Made by a program: the position numbers and the translations under genes. DNA of 64,000 nt, taken from positions 82,208-146,207 of the forward strand of contig JAJUJL010000005.1 of NCBI GenBank assembly GCA_029265355.1, read 5' to 3'. A model generated the notes under the pieces. The model did not search any database, was not told where the DNA came from, and saw nothing but the letters and a program-made list of their open reading frames with translations. Position 1 is the first letter of the stretch, and the number at the start of each line of letters is the position of its first letter. The DNA comes from Chloroflexota bacterium. Lineage in GTDB: Bacteria; Chloroflexota; Anaerolineae; Anaerolineales; UBA4823. Shown one piece after another: positions 25,282-33,588 of the stretch.

Positions 25282-26487
25282 ATGACTGTCCTAAGCGACT
25301 ACCATGATTTTCTGGGCCGGCATTGGGAAACCGGCAGCGTGTGCAACCACTGGGCCTACCAGGGCTTCAAAGCGCCCCACACCGGGCGGCCGTTTTCCGA
25401 GGCGCTGCTACAGGGCATCAGCGGCGGGATTGTAATGGCCTATTTTTCCTTTGCTTACGAAGGGTATGACCCGCAGGCGCGCCTCCTGACCCGCAACACG
25501 TTCGATCCGCTGGATCACCTGCTGGAGCGGCTGGGCGTGGTGCAACACCTGCGCCAGACGCCCGACCCAAAGCGAGCCGCACGCTATTTGCAGGAAGAGC
25601 TGGAGAACGGCTTACCGCCCATCGTTTGGGCTGATTACTTCAGCCTGCCATACAACGCCCTGCCTCATGATGAGGGCATGTGGGCTATGTTCCCGTTGGT
25701 GGTGTACGGCTACGATAAAGCCGCAGGCCAGGCCTGGATCGCCGACCGGGCGCGGGCGCCGTTGCACGTCACGCTGGGAGAACTGGCTGCCAGCCGCGAA
25801 CGGGTGAAGGTGCACAAGCACCGCCTGCTCACCCTGGAACACCCCGACCTGGCCAAGCTGCAGAGTGCGGTGCGCATGGGCATCACCGATACCATTCGCC
25901 TGTTCACCGAGGCGCCGCCCAAAGGTACGCGCAAGAACTTCGGCTTCGCCGCCTACCATTGGTGGATCGAGCTGCTCACCAAACCCAAGGCGCGCCTGTC
26001 TTGGGAGCGCGAGTTCCCCGCCGGAACGAAGATGCTCTCTGGGCTGCGCTGGGCATTTGAAGACATCAACACTTTCGGCAAGGATGGCTACGCCGAGCGC
26101 GATTTGTACGCCGACTTCCTGGACGAAGCCAGCCTGCTGCTGAACAAGGCTGGCTTGCGACAGGCGGCAGTGCTGTTTCGCGACAGCGCCCAGGCCTGGG
26201 AGCGCCTCTCGACAGCGCTCTTACCGGACGAGACGCCGCTGCTGGGCGAGATGCGCCGCCTGCTGCTGGAGCGCCACCGGATTTTCCTGGAGCAGGAGGA
26301 CGGCGCGCTGGAGAGGATGCGAGAGATCGACGCCCGACTGGCGGAAATCAGGGTGCAGGCAGCGGAGGACTTTCCACTGGACGCCGCCGGCGTAGATGCT
26401 TTTCGCCAGAACCTGGCGGCGCACGTCCGGCGCGTGCTCGATATTGAAATCGAGGCCGTGGCGGCTTTGCAAGACGCCGTGGCGTGA
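25282..26487 (+). CDS. BtrH-like N-terminal domain protein with DUF4872-type C-terminus
   Basis: A 401-residue protein resembling the butirosin biosynthesis protein H N-terminal domain (papain-like fold) followed by a DUF4872-like helical half. The first domain shows SVCNHWAYQGF, with Cys21 of the chosen frame as the likely nucleophile, then SEALLQGISGGIVMAYFSF, and PIVWADYFSLPYNALPHDEGMW about residues 112-134, which supplies a histidine. BtrH itself transfers an acyl group from a carrier protein to an aminoglycoside; no carrier protein or biosynthetic cluster is here. The C-terminal half is strongly helical (LLLERHRIFLEQEDGALERM). The ATG at 25282 has GAGGTAAAG upstream and TATAAT at 25247-25252. 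The substrate is unknown. Confidence 0.75.
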   Translation: MTVLSDYHDFLGRHWETGSVCNHWAYQGFKAPHTGRPFSEALLQGISGGIVMAYFSFAYEGYDPQARLLTRNTFDPLDHLLERLGVVQHLRQTPDPKRAARYLQEELENGLPPIVWADYFSLPYNALPHDEGMWAMFPLVVYGYDKAAGQAWIADRARAPLHVTLGELAASRERVKVHKHRLLTLEHPDLAKLQSAVRMGITDTIRLFTEAPPKGTRKNFGFAAYHWWIELLTKPKARLSWEREFPAGTKMLSGLRWAFEDINTFGKDGYAERDLYADFLDEASLLLNKAGLRQAAVLFRDSAQAWERLSTALLPDETPLLGEMRRLLLERHRIFLEQEDGALERMREIDARLAEIRVQAAEDFPLDAAGVDAFRQNLAAHVRRVLDIEIEAVAALQDAVA

Positions 26488-26580
26488 GCTTATGCCGGTG
26501 GAGGTCACATAGGCAAAGCATCACACCCGTGAAGCGGTCATCGAGCGCACAATCCGGGAGTTCGAGCAGGCGCTTACCAC

Positions 26581-26608
26581 TTGACAAAATCGTTGATACG
26601 TGTAAAAT
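26581..26608 (+). promoter_or_regulatory. sigma70-type promoter of the ArsR-DUF2087 gene
   Basis: TTGACA (26581-26586) and TAAAAT (26603-26608) are 16 nt apart. The start site should fall near 26615, inside the palindrome that follows. Confidence 0.8.
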
Positions 26609-26609
26609 C

Positions 26610-26629
26610 AATTTGATAGACTTCAAATT
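26610..26629. promoter_or_regulatory. probable operator for the ArsR-type repressor
   Basis: AATTTGA and TCAAATT form a perfect inverted repeat with a 6-nt spacer, immediately downstream of the -10 box and 18 nt before the ATG at 26648. The position is that of an autoregulatory ArsR/SmtB operator. Confidence 0.7.
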
Positions 26630-26647
26630 ATATTAGAGGTGATCAAA

Positions 26648-27226
26648 ATGATCGAACACGACAGCGACGCGCTGCTCACGTTTTTTAAGGCTCTGGCGGA
26701 CGCCAACCGCTTGAAGATCATCGGTTTGCTAGCGCAGCAGGATCTTTCCGTAGAACAGATCGCCGGCATGCTGGGAGTGCACGCTTCGACGGTGTCGCAC
26801 CACCTGAACAAACTGGCCAAGATCGGGCTGGTAAGCGCCCGCGCCGAGAGCTATTACAGCATCTACCACCTGGAAACCAAAACGCTCGAAAACCTGTCGA
26901 AAAGCCTGCTGCAGCGCGAGGCGCTCAGCGCCGCGGCAGACGACGTGGACCTGGACGCTTATGACCGCAAGGTGCTGAACGCCTACCTGAATCCGGATGG
27001 CAGCATCCGCGCCTTTCCTGGGCAGCAAAAGAAGCTGGAGGTGATCTTGCGCCACGTAATCCAGAGCTTCAAACCAGGCGTGCGCTACACCGAAAAGCAG
27101 GTCAACGAGATCCTGTCGCGCTTCACCAAGGACATTTCCGGGCTGCGCCGCGACCTGGTTGACCATAAGCTGCTCGGGCGACAAACCGATGGGCGCGAGT
27201 ACTGGTTGATCACTACAGCAGAGTGA
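26648..27226 (+). CDS. ArsR-family regulator with C-terminal DUF2087 domain
   Basis: A 192-residue regulator. Residues about 5-85 are an ArsR winged helix with LTFFKALADANRLKIIGLL, DLSVEQIAGMLGVHASTVSHHLNKLAKIGLV and the wing SYYSIYHLE. The C-terminal part, KVLNAYLNPDGSIRAFPGQQKKLEVILRHV and RYTEKQVNEILSRFTKDI, is DUF2087, seen in several repressors whose ligands are not known. No metal-binding CxC is present in the recognition helix, so it is probably not a metal sensor. The ATG at 26648 is chosen because AGAGGTGAT sits 4 nt upstream; the GTG at 26639 overlaps that site. It is monocistronic by spacing. Self-repression through the palindrome at 26610-26629 is likely. Confidence 0.88.
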   Translation: MIEHDSDALLTFFKALADANRLKIIGLLAQQDLSVEQIAGMLGVHASTVSHHLNKLAKIGLVSARAESYYSIYHLETKTLENLSKSLLQREALSAAADDVDLDAYDRKVLNAYLNPDGSIRAFPGQQKKLEVILRHVIQSFKPGVRYTEKQVNEILSRFTKDISGLRRDLVDHKLLGRQTDGREYWLITTAE

Positions 27227-27316
27227 ACCAGACCGTGTAGTCGCTAACCTGGAGAAGAGGGCAACGGACAGGACGGTCACCCATACCGCTGAACTGATAG
27301 CCCCACAACCAAATCA

Positions 27317-27325
27317 TGCTAAAAT
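27317..27325 (+). promoter_or_regulatory. extended -10 element, probably leaderless start
   Basis: TG-C-TAAAAT is an extended -10 that ends 8 nt before the ATG at 27334, so the transcript should begin at or just before that codon. It decides the start of the following gene. Confidence 0.5.
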
Positions 27326-27333
27326 ACAGTCGT

Positions 27334-27810
27334 ATGCAAAATCAACCTGCTTCGATCCCAGCAATGCGCAACCCCATGACCCAGCAAAAACACCGCCAGG
27401 AAGTGCTCTGGCAGGTGACGCTGCCATTGATCTTGGGTGGCGGCCTGATCCTGGCGACCGCCATACTGGCCGTCTGGGCTGGGGTCACTCATCGCGGCGA
27501 CGTCAGCCTGTGGGCGGACATCTCGCTCATCTGGCTGATCCTGCCATGGTTGCTCTTCACCTTGATCTTTATCGCCGTACTGGCAGGCCTGGTGTATGCC
27601 GTGACAAAGATGATCGCCGGCTTTCCACCGCTGGCTTACCGCATACAGGGCGGGTTCCGGCGCGCCAGTTTACTAACCCGCAGCTATGCCGATCGGTTGG
27701 TCGAGCCAGTCTTGCGAGTGAACAGCGCACAGGCGCGGGTGAAGGCATTCACGCGCAGCCTGTTGGAAGCTGCTGGAAGAACCGGAAAGAGAGGTAATCC
27801 CAATGCCTGA
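27334..27810 (+). CDS. small two-helix membrane protein, unknown
   Basis: I do not recognise this 158-residue protein. It has two strong transmembrane segments, about residues 28-50 (VTLPLILGGGLILATAILAV) and 62-88 (ISLIWLILPWLLFTLIFIAV), and then a basic cytoplasmic tail with helical character ending in FTRSLLEAAGRTGKRGN. I take the ATG at 27334 as start because the -10 element at 27317-27325 covers the ATG at 27316; ATGs at 27364 and 27376 are alternatives. The end overlaps the next small membrane gene by 8 nt, so the two proteins are probably made together. Confidence 0.65.
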   Translation: MQNQPASIPAMRNPMTQQKHRQEVLWQVTLPLILGGGLILATAILAVWAGVTHRGDVSLWADISLIWLILPWLLFTLIFIAVLAGLVYAVTKMIAGFPPLAYRIQGGFRRASLLTRSYADRLVEPVLRVNSAQARVKAFTRSLLEAAGRTGKRGNPNA

Positions 27811-28033
27811 ATCAGACAACAGCCAACCCGCCTCCGGAAACTGGAAAACCCAGGCGCTGGTCGTGGGAGCAGTGATCGGCGCCCTGGTCGGTGCTGGGGC
27901 AGCTTACCTGCTGACCCAACGTGCTGAAGGCAATCAAGAAAGATTGAGAATCACCGCCGGTGATGGCGTTAAACTTGGCGTATTGATCTTTGGTTTGCTG
28001 CGTCAGGTTGCCCAGCTCGGCGAAGGACGCTAG
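27803..28033 (+). CDS. small single-helix membrane protein (YtxH-like size)
   Basis: A 76-residue protein with a polar N-terminus, one glycine- and alanine-rich transmembrane helix (AVIGALVGAGAAYLL, residues about 20-38) and a charged tail that ends in a second hydrophobic stretch (VKLGVLIFGLLRQVAQL). This arrangement resembles short YtxH-type stress-associated membrane proteins, but the similarity is only in layout. The ribosome binding site GAGAGGTAA lies inside the end of the preceding gene, with which it overlaps by 8 nt. The function is unknown. Confidence 0.65.
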   Translation: MPESDNSQPASGNWKTQALVVGAVIGALVGAGAAYLLTQRAEGNQERLRITAGDGVKLGVLIFGLLRQVAQLGEGR

Positions 28034-28039
28034 CCTAGC

Positions 28040-28381
28040 GTGACTGAGCTGCGCTCGCAGAAGTGTACACCCTGTCGGGGCGGCGTTCCGCCCCTGAGCG
28101 CCGAGCAAATCCAGGCTTTGCTGGTGCAAGTGCCCGGCTGGCAGGTGGTCGAGACGGATGGCATACTCCGCCTGCAGCGCACCTATAAGTTCTCCAACTT
28201 TGCCCAGGCGCTGGCTTTTACACAGCGAGTAGGCGATTGCGCTGAACAGGAAGAACACCATCCCGCAATTTTGACCGAGTGGGGCAAGGTCACCGTCACC
28301 TGGTGGACGCATAAGATCAAAGGCCTGCACACAAACGACTTCATCATGGCCGCCAAAACGGACGTCCTGTTCCAGGCGTAA
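28040..28381 (+). CDS. pterin-4a-carbinolamine dehydratase
   Basis: A 113-residue PCD/DCoH protein that dehydrates 4a-hydroxytetrahydropterin. The active-site motif is EEHHPAILTEWGKVTVTWWTH; the two adjacent histidines and the later His of WWTHKI form the catalytic set. The family ending GLHTNDFIMAAKTD is also present. The start is a GTG at 28040, 6 nt after the preceding gene. No aromatic amino acid hydroxylase lies nearby, so a role in molybdopterin or general pterin repair is as likely as phenylalanine metabolism. A strong terminator follows. Confidence 0.93.
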   Translation: MTELRSQKCTPCRGGVPPLSAEQIQALLVQVPGWQVVETDGILRLQRTYKFSNFAQALAFTQRVGDCAEQEEHHPAILTEWGKVTVTWWTHKIKGLHTNDFIMAAKTDVLFQA

Positions 28382-28418
28382 AGGCAGTCTGATAAGACGA
28401 AAATCAAGCCGTGAGCCT

Positions 28419-28454
28419 GCGGCGGCAGCACTGTAGCCGCCGCCGTTTTTTTTT
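28419..28454 (+). terminator. Rho-independent terminator after the dehydratase gene
   Basis: GCGGCGGC (28419-28426) pairs with GCCGCCGC (28436-28443) around a 9-nt loop and is followed by nine T. It closes the 27334-28381 unit. Confidence 0.92.
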
Positions 28455-28501
28455 ACGCGTGGACACTTGACAGGCGCACATTTTGGCGCGAAGATTGTAT
28501 G

Positions 28502-28519
28502 AACGAACGCTCGTTCGTT
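28502..28519. promoter_or_regulatory. probable TetR operator
   Basis: AACGAACG-CT-CGTTCGTT is an inverted repeat with perfect 8-bp arms, 20 nt upstream of the TetR gene. GAACG/CGTTC half-sites are typical of TetR-family repressors, so autoregulation is likely. Confidence 0.8.
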
Positions 28520-28538
28520 TTTTCAGGAAGGATTGGCG

Positions 28539-29171
28539 ATGACCGCAGAACCACCCACCAAAGGAGCCCGCACCCAGCATGAAATCATCCAGGCTGCCCA
28601 CAGCCTGTTTCGCGCCAACGGCTACAACGGCACATCCATGCGCCAAATCGCCCGCCAGGCTGGCATTACCGTCAGCAGCATCTACAACCATTTCGCCACC
28701 AAAGAAGACATCTTCCTCGCCGTGTTAGAAGCCTTTCACCCTTACCATGAGCTCTTGCCCATCCTCGAGAATGCCTCCGGCAACACCAAAGAAGAATTTC
28801 TGCGCAGCGCAGCGCACAACATGTTGGACATTTTAGAAAGACGGCCAGATTTTATCAACCTGATGCTGATCGAGCTGGTCGAGTTCAACAGCCGCCACCT
28901 GCCGCGCCTGTTCGAAGAAATTTACCCGCGTGTGCTGAGTGTGTTGCAGTCTTTTTTCCACCGCCGCGGCGCGCTGCGTCCAATGCCAACGCAGGTGGTG
29001 GTGCGCGCTTTCATGGGCTTTTTCTTTTCCTATTTCATTACTAACACCATGGTGCGTGATTATTGGGCTACCATACAGGATAATAGTGTATTGGATGATT
29101 TCGTAGACATCTTTCTCTACGGCATCCTGGCAGATGAACAACCTGAGCCTGCTGAAGGCGGACAACCATGA
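28539..29171 (+). CDS. TetR-family repressor of the exporter operon
   Basis: A 210-residue TetR protein. The N-terminal helix-turn-helix region is ARTQHEIIQAAHSLFRANGY followed by TSMRQIARQAGITVSSIYNHFATKEDIF. The ligand-binding C-terminal part is all helical and ends with a dimerisation helix FVDIFLYGILADEQ. The ATG at 28539 has GGAAGGA upstream; a TTG two codons earlier lies too close to it. The gene overlaps the permease by 4 nt (ATGA), which ties it to the exporter. The operator at 28502-28519 lies upstream. The inducer is probably an amphipathic toxic compound exported by the pump. Confidence 0.92.
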   Translation: MTAEPPTKGARTQHEIIQAAHSLFRANGYNGTSMRQIARQAGITVSSIYNHFATKEDIFLAVLEAFHPYHELLPILENASGNTKEEFLRSAAHNMLDILERRPDFINLMLIELVEFNSRHLPRLFEEIYPRVLSVLQSFFHRRGALRPMPTQVVVRAFMGFFFSYFITNTMVRDYWATIQDNSVLDDFVDIFLYGILADEQPEPAEGGQP

Positions 29172-30298
29172 ATTCTCGCCTGACTTCCCTGATCCGCAAA
29201 GAATTCATTCAGATTTTGCGCGACCCGCGCACGCTCATCCTGGTGCTGGTCATCCCGGTTATGCAGCTCTTCTTATTGGGCTATGCGGCCACCAACGACG
29301 TGCGCAACGTGCCCCTGGCAGTCTACAACTTAGACAACAGTCCGGCCTCGCGCCAGCTTCTGGATGCCTACCGCGCCGCCGATTATTTTGAGCTGGCGTT
29401 CGACGCCGGCTCGGAGCAGGAGCTGCGAGATTTGATCGACTCCGGGAAGGCACGCGCCGGGTTGATCATCCCCCCTGATTACACGCTCAAACTGCAGTCC
29501 GGCGAAACAGCCCATGTGGCCTTCGTATTGGATGGCAGCGATCCCACCGCCGCTTCAACTGCGCTGTCGGCTGCCCGGCTCATCGGTCAGCAACAGGGTG
29601 TGCGCATCTTGGAGGAACGCTTGCAGCGCCGCGGCCAGTCGATCGGTAACACCTCGCCGCTGGAAGTTCACACCCAGGTCTGGTATAACCCCGACCTGGT
29701 CAACGCCTATTTTATGATCCCGGGGGTGATCGGCATGATTCTGTTCGCGCTGACTTCGATCCTGACCGCCACAGCCATCGTGCGCGAGCGCGAGCGCGGC
29801 ACCATCGAACAATTGATCGTCACCCCGATCCGCTCCTGGGAATTGATCGTTGGCAAGATGCTGCCGTACACCATCCTGGCGCTTTTAAACACCCTGGAAG
29901 TGCTGGCCATTGGCTCCTGGTGGTTCGACGTTCCCATACGCGGCGATCTGTGGTTGATCCTGGGCGCATCAGCCCTGTTCCTGCTCACCAGCCTGGGAAT
30001 CGGGCTGTTTGCTTCGAGCATCGCCAATACCCAGCAGGAGGCCATGCTCACGGTGTGGATGACTCTGCTGCCAGCGCTATTTCTATCGGGTTTCTTCTTT
30101 CCCCTGGAAGCTATGCCCAAGGTGCTGCAGTGGATTTCTTATCTCATACCCTTGCGCTATTACCTGGTCATTATCCGCTCCCTGCTGCTCAAGGGGGTGG
30201 GCGCTGAGGCGCTACAAACAGAAATTTTCGCGCTGGCTGTCTTCGGCGTCGGCATCATGACTGCCGCTGCGCTGCGCTTCCGCAAACGCCTGGATTAG
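29168..30298 (+). CDS. ABC-2 type exporter permease
   Basis: A 376-residue membrane protein of the ABC-2 (YhhJ/YbhR-like) group. The N-terminal cytoplasmic motif LIRKEFIQILRDPRTLILVLV leads into TM1 and then a large external domain (residues about 45-175). Five further membrane helices follow, with the hallmark RERERGTIEQLIVTPIRSWELI on the cytoplasmic loop. It forms the channel of the exporter with the HlyD-like adaptor and the two ATPases downstream. Related systems usually encode two permeases; only one is present here, so it probably works as a homodimer. The start overlaps the TetR stop. Confidence 0.92.
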   Translation: MNSRLTSLIRKEFIQILRDPRTLILVLVIPVMQLFLLGYAATNDVRNVPLAVYNLDNSPASRQLLDAYRAADYFELAFDAGSEQELRDLIDSGKARAGLIIPPDYTLKLQSGETAHVAFVLDGSDPTAASTALSAARLIGQQQGVRILEERLQRRGQSIGNTSPLEVHTQVWYNPDLVNAYFMIPGVIGMILFALTSILTATAIVRERERGTIEQLIVTPIRSWELIVGKMLPYTILALLNTLEVLAIGSWWFDVPIRGDLWLILGASALFLLTSLGIGLFASSIANTQQEAMLTVWMTLLPALFLSGFFFPLEAMPKVLQWISYLIPLRYYLVIIRSLLLKGVGAEALQTEIFALAVFGVGIMTAAALRFRKRLD

Positions 30299-30327
30299 TC
30301 ACGTTATCCTTCCTACAGGAGGCTTCG

Positions 30328-31671
30328 ATGCATCCCAATCCTCGCCGAATCATTCCAGTCATCCTGCTCATCCTGGTTGCTTCTGCAACCTGGTGGTATT
30401 TGAACCGTGAAACGACTGCCGCCAACTCTGCGGTGCTGAGCGCTTCCGGCACGATCGAGGCCACCCAGGTGCAGTTATCGACCGAGGTTGGCGGGCGTAT
30501 CATGCTGGTCAATGTCGCTGAAGGCGATGATGCAGTGGCGGGTCAGGTGCTGGTTCAGCTAGAGGACAGCCTGCTGCAAGCCCAACGCCAGCAAGCAGAA
30601 GCGGCGGTGCGCCTGGCGCAAGCCAATTATGAGCTGGTGGCGGCCGGTACACCGCCCGAGCAGCAAGCCGCCGCCATCGCCCAGGCGGAGCTCGAGTTGG
30701 TCAATGCTCGCCAGGCGCTGCAAAACCTTTTCGACCTGGCAGACCTGGCCGCTGCCCAGGTGCAGCAAGAAATTGCCGCTATTGATAAAGCTCGCGACCT
30801 GGCGGCTCAAAAGCTGGAAAACCTGGAGACCGTCGCCGACCCTGCCGATGTCGACGCGGCCTGGTCGGCAGTGGTGATTGCAAAAGATAAGCTGGAAAAA
30901 GCCCAGGATAAATTCGAGCCTTACGAGAAAAAATCCGAAGACAATGTCACCCGCGCCATCCTGCAGGCTCAGGTAGCTGCCGCTCAGAAAGCCTATGAGG
31001 CAGCCGAAACACGCTACAACAACCTGGTGGGCGCCTCGAATCAATTTGAAATCGCCCTGGCGCGGGCGGATTTGAAACTGTTGGAAAGCAAACTGGCTGA
31101 CGCCCGCCGCCGTTACGAAAAGCTGCAACAGGGACCAGACCCAGACGCCCTGGAACAGGCGCAAGCCCGCCTGGCGTTGGCGGAAGCCAACCTGGAACGC
31201 GCCCGAGCAGAACCTACTCGCGAACAACTCACCCTGGCGCAAGCCCAGGTGGACACAGCCCAGTCCCAATTGGAGGTGCTGGAAGCGCAGTTAAAAAAAT
31301 TGGCGATCACCGCCCCGGTGGATGGCACTGTATTGGTGCGCATGGTCGAGCCGGGCGAGGTGGTCAATCCGGGAGCGCCTCTGCTGACCCTGGCACGCCT
31401 GGATGACCTGCGCATCACGGTTTACCTCCCCGAAGACCGCTATGGCGCTGTGCAACTGGGACAAAGCGCGCAGGTGACAGTTGACTCTTTCCCGGGGGTA
31501 GTTTTTCGAGGTGTGGTGGTGCGCATTGCCGACCAGGCTGAATTCACCCCGCGCAACGTGCAGACCGATGAGGGCCGGCGCACGATGGTCTTCGCGATTG
31601 AGCTTTCCGTGGACGACCCCCAGGGTCGGCTGCATCCGGGCATGCCGGCAGACGTTGTCTTCGACAATTGA
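30328..31671 (+). CDS. HlyD-family periplasmic adaptor
   Basis: A 447-residue membrane fusion protein. A single N-terminal membrane segment (IIPVILLILVASATWWYL) is followed by the lipoyl-like half VSTEVGGRIMLVNVAEGDDAVAGQ-type sequence, a long coiled-coil hairpin (residues about 85-310, rich in Ala, Gln, Glu and Leu repeats) and the second lipoyl half ITAPVDGTVLVRMVEPGEVV, then a beta-barrel domain. The coiled coil is unusually long, as in YbhG-type adaptors. GGAGG lies upstream of the ATG at 30328. In a single-membrane cell it would extend the pump across the wall; in a two-membrane cell it would dock to an outer-membrane channel. No TolC homologue is encoded here. Confidence 0.92.
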   Translation: MHPNPRRIIPVILLILVASATWWYLNRETTAANSAVLSASGTIEATQVQLSTEVGGRIMLVNVAEGDDAVAGQVLVQLEDSLLQAQRQQAEAAVRLAQANYELVAAGTPPEQQAAAIAQAELELVNARQALQNLFDLADLAAAQVQQEIAAIDKARDLAAQKLENLETVADPADVDAAWSAVVIAKDKLEKAQDKFEPYEKKSEDNVTRAILQAQVAAAQKAYEAAETRYNNLVGASNQFEIALARADLKLLESKLADARRRYEKLQQGPDPDALEQAQARLALAEANLERARAEPTREQLTLAQAQVDTAQSQLEVLEAQLKKLAITAPVDGTVLVRMVEPGEVVNPGAPLLTLARLDDLRITVYLPEDRYGAVQLGQSAQVTVDSFPGVVFRGVVVRIADQAEFTPRNVQTDEGRRTMVFAIELSVDDPQGRLHPGMPADVVFDN

Positions 31672-31696
31672 GCCAGCCAACCGATACGGCAGGCGC

Positions 31697-32659
31697 ATGA
31701 TGAGCGTTCAAATCGAAGCGCAGCATCTCAATAAGCATTTCGGCAGCCTGGCCGCGCTGCAGGATTTGAACCTGTCGATCTCGGCTGGGGAAATTTACGG
31801 ATTGGTTGGACCAGATGGCGCCGGGAAGACCACCGCCCTGCGCTTGCTGTGCGGCGCCTTGCGGCCCGATGCCCATCACCGCGGTAACACCCCGCTATGT
31901 CGCGTCGCCGGGATGGACGTCTTCCACCAAACCGAGCAAGCCCGAGCCCGTCTGGGCTACCTACCGCAACGTTTCTCGCTGTACGAAGACCTGACGGTGA
32001 TGGAAAACCTGCGCTTCTTTGCTGAAGTGCGCGGTCTAACAAGCCGGGAGTGGCAGCCCCGCTGCCTTGAAATCCTGGATTTCGTCGGCCTGGCGCCATA
32101 CACTGAGCGCCTTGCCGGGCACTTATCCGGCGGCATGAAGCAGAAATTGGGGCTGGCTGCCGCCCTGGTGCACCAACCCCAGGTGCTGCTGCTGGATGAG
32201 CCCACTACGGGCGTAGACCCGGTGACGCGCCAGGATTTCTGGCAGCTTATCATCCGTTTGGCAGGCAGCGGAAACGAGCAACCGGTAACTGTTCTGGTCA
32301 GCACCCCCTACATGGATGAGGCTGCTCGCTGTAACCGGGTGGGTTTTCTTCGGCAAGGAAAATTATTGGTCGAAGGCACGCCCGCCGAGTTACGCGCCTT
32401 GATCAGCCAGCGCATACTGGAGCTGCGCGGCCCATCATTGATGGCGCTGCGCCAGGCGGCGCGCCAGGCGCCCGGCGTCGCCGACGCCATGCTGTTTGGC
32501 GACCGTATCCACCTGCGCCTGACTGCGGATGCAGATGAAGGTTACTTGGATAGCTTACGGCACCATCTGGAACAGGCTGGCAGCGAGGTCACCTCACTGC
32601 GACCCGTCGCCCCCCAGTTGGAAGACGTCTTCATGGCGTTGGTGGAGGAGAAACGATGA
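31697..32659 (+). CDS. ABC exporter ATP-binding protein 1
   Basis: A 320-residue ATPase. Walker A is GPDGAGKTT, the signature LSGGMKQKLGLAAAL and Walker B VLLLDEPTTGVD. Relative to its partner it carries a short insertion after Walker A (HHRGNTPLCRVAG). The C-terminal 100 residues form the accessory domain typical of drug and lipid exporters (QLEDVFMALVEE at the end). The start is the ATG at 31697 (or 31700); earlier in-frame codons lie within the hlyD-like gene. The stop overlaps the next start in ATGA. Together with the second ATPase it corresponds to the two halves of fused proteins such as YbhF. Confidence 0.92.
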   Translation: MMSVQIEAQHLNKHFGSLAALQDLNLSISAGEIYGLVGPDGAGKTTALRLLCGALRPDAHHRGNTPLCRVAGMDVFHQTEQARARLGYLPQRFSLYEDLTVMENLRFFAEVRGLTSREWQPRCLEILDFVGLAPYTERLAGHLSGGMKQKLGLAAALVHQPQVLLLDEPTTGVDPVTRQDFWQLIIRLAGSGNEQPVTVLVSTPYMDEAARCNRVGFLRQGKLLVEGTPAELRALISQRILELRGPSLMALRQAARQAPGVADAMLFGDRIHLRLTADADEGYLDSLRHHLEQAGSEVTSLRPVAPQLEDVFMALVEEKR

Positions 32660-33588
32660 AGGATGTCATCGCGACCCAAAATCTCACCCGCTACTTTGGC
32701 AACTTCCTCGCTGTAGACCACTTAACCTTCTCTGTCCAGGCCGGCGAAGTGGTCGGCTATCTCGGCCCAAATGGCAGCGGCAAAACCACCACCATTCGCA
32801 TGCTGCTCGGGCTGTTGCGCCCCAGCCAGGGCAGCGCCCAGGTGCTGGGATATGACATCATCACACAATCCGAGCAGATCCGCGCCAGGGTGGGATATAT
32901 GTCGCAAAAATTTTCGCTCTACCATGACCTGACCGTTCGAGAGAACCTGAGTTTCTACGCTGGCGTGTACGGTGTGACCCGGCGAGAGAGGCTGCAAGAG
33001 ATCGCCGAATTGATTGGGCTGAGCGAGTTGCAGAACGAGCGCGTCAGCAACCTTTCCACAGGCTGGCGGCAGCGCCTGGCGCTGGGTACTGCCATTGTGC
33101 ACAGCCCCAGCCTGCTCTTCCTGGATGAGCCGACCAGTGGGGTCGACCCGGCAGCGCGCCGCTCGTTTTGGAACCTGATCTATACCCTGGTGGAGCAGGG
33201 CGTCACTGCGCTGGTCACCACGCATTACATGGATGAGGCGGAATACTGCAGGCGGGTGGGGATGATGCGCGATGGGCGACTGCTGGCAATGGACACCCCT
33301 TCGGCGATCAAGGCTCAAGCCATACCGGGCCTGGCCTGGGATGTTTTTCCGGGCAGAGAAGATGGTCGCTTGCTGCAAGCCTTGCAAGCGCTGCAGAACT
33401 GCGCCTGTGTGCTGCGCGCCGGGCTATCGGGCGATCACCTGCGCGCGATTACACCCGCTGAAATCCAGGTCACCACCCTGCAGGAGGCTCTGAAGAAGGC
33501 CGGCATCCAGGGCGCACGTATCGAGCGAGTTGAGCCCACCCTGGAGGATGTTTTTCTGGCGCTCTCGAACCAGGCGAATGCAGGGTAG
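32656..33588 (+). CDS. ABC exporter ATP-binding protein 2
   Basis: A 310-residue ATPase. Walker A is GPNGSGKTTTIR and Walker B LLFLDEPTSGVD. The signature reads LSTGWRQRLALG instead of LSGGQ, so one of the two composite ATP sites of the heterodimer may be weak. The switch histidine is present in VTTHYMDEA. The C-terminal accessory domain ends ERVEPTLEDVFLALSNQ. It overlaps the preceding ATPase gene by 4 nt and ends the exporter operon. Confidence 0.92.
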   Translation: MKDVIATQNLTRYFGNFLAVDHLTFSVQAGEVVGYLGPNGSGKTTTIRMLLGLLRPSQGSAQVLGYDIITQSEQIRARVGYMSQKFSLYHDLTVRENLSFYAGVYGVTRRERLQEIAELIGLSELQNERVSNLSTGWRQRLALGTAIVHSPSLLFLDEPTSGVDPAARRSFWNLIYTLVEQGVTALVTTHYMDEAEYCRRVGMMRDGRLLAMDTPSAIKAQAIPGLAWDVFPGREDGRLLQALQALQNCACVLRAGLSGDHLRAITPAEIQVTTLQEALKKAGIQGARIERVEPTLEDVFLALSNQANAG

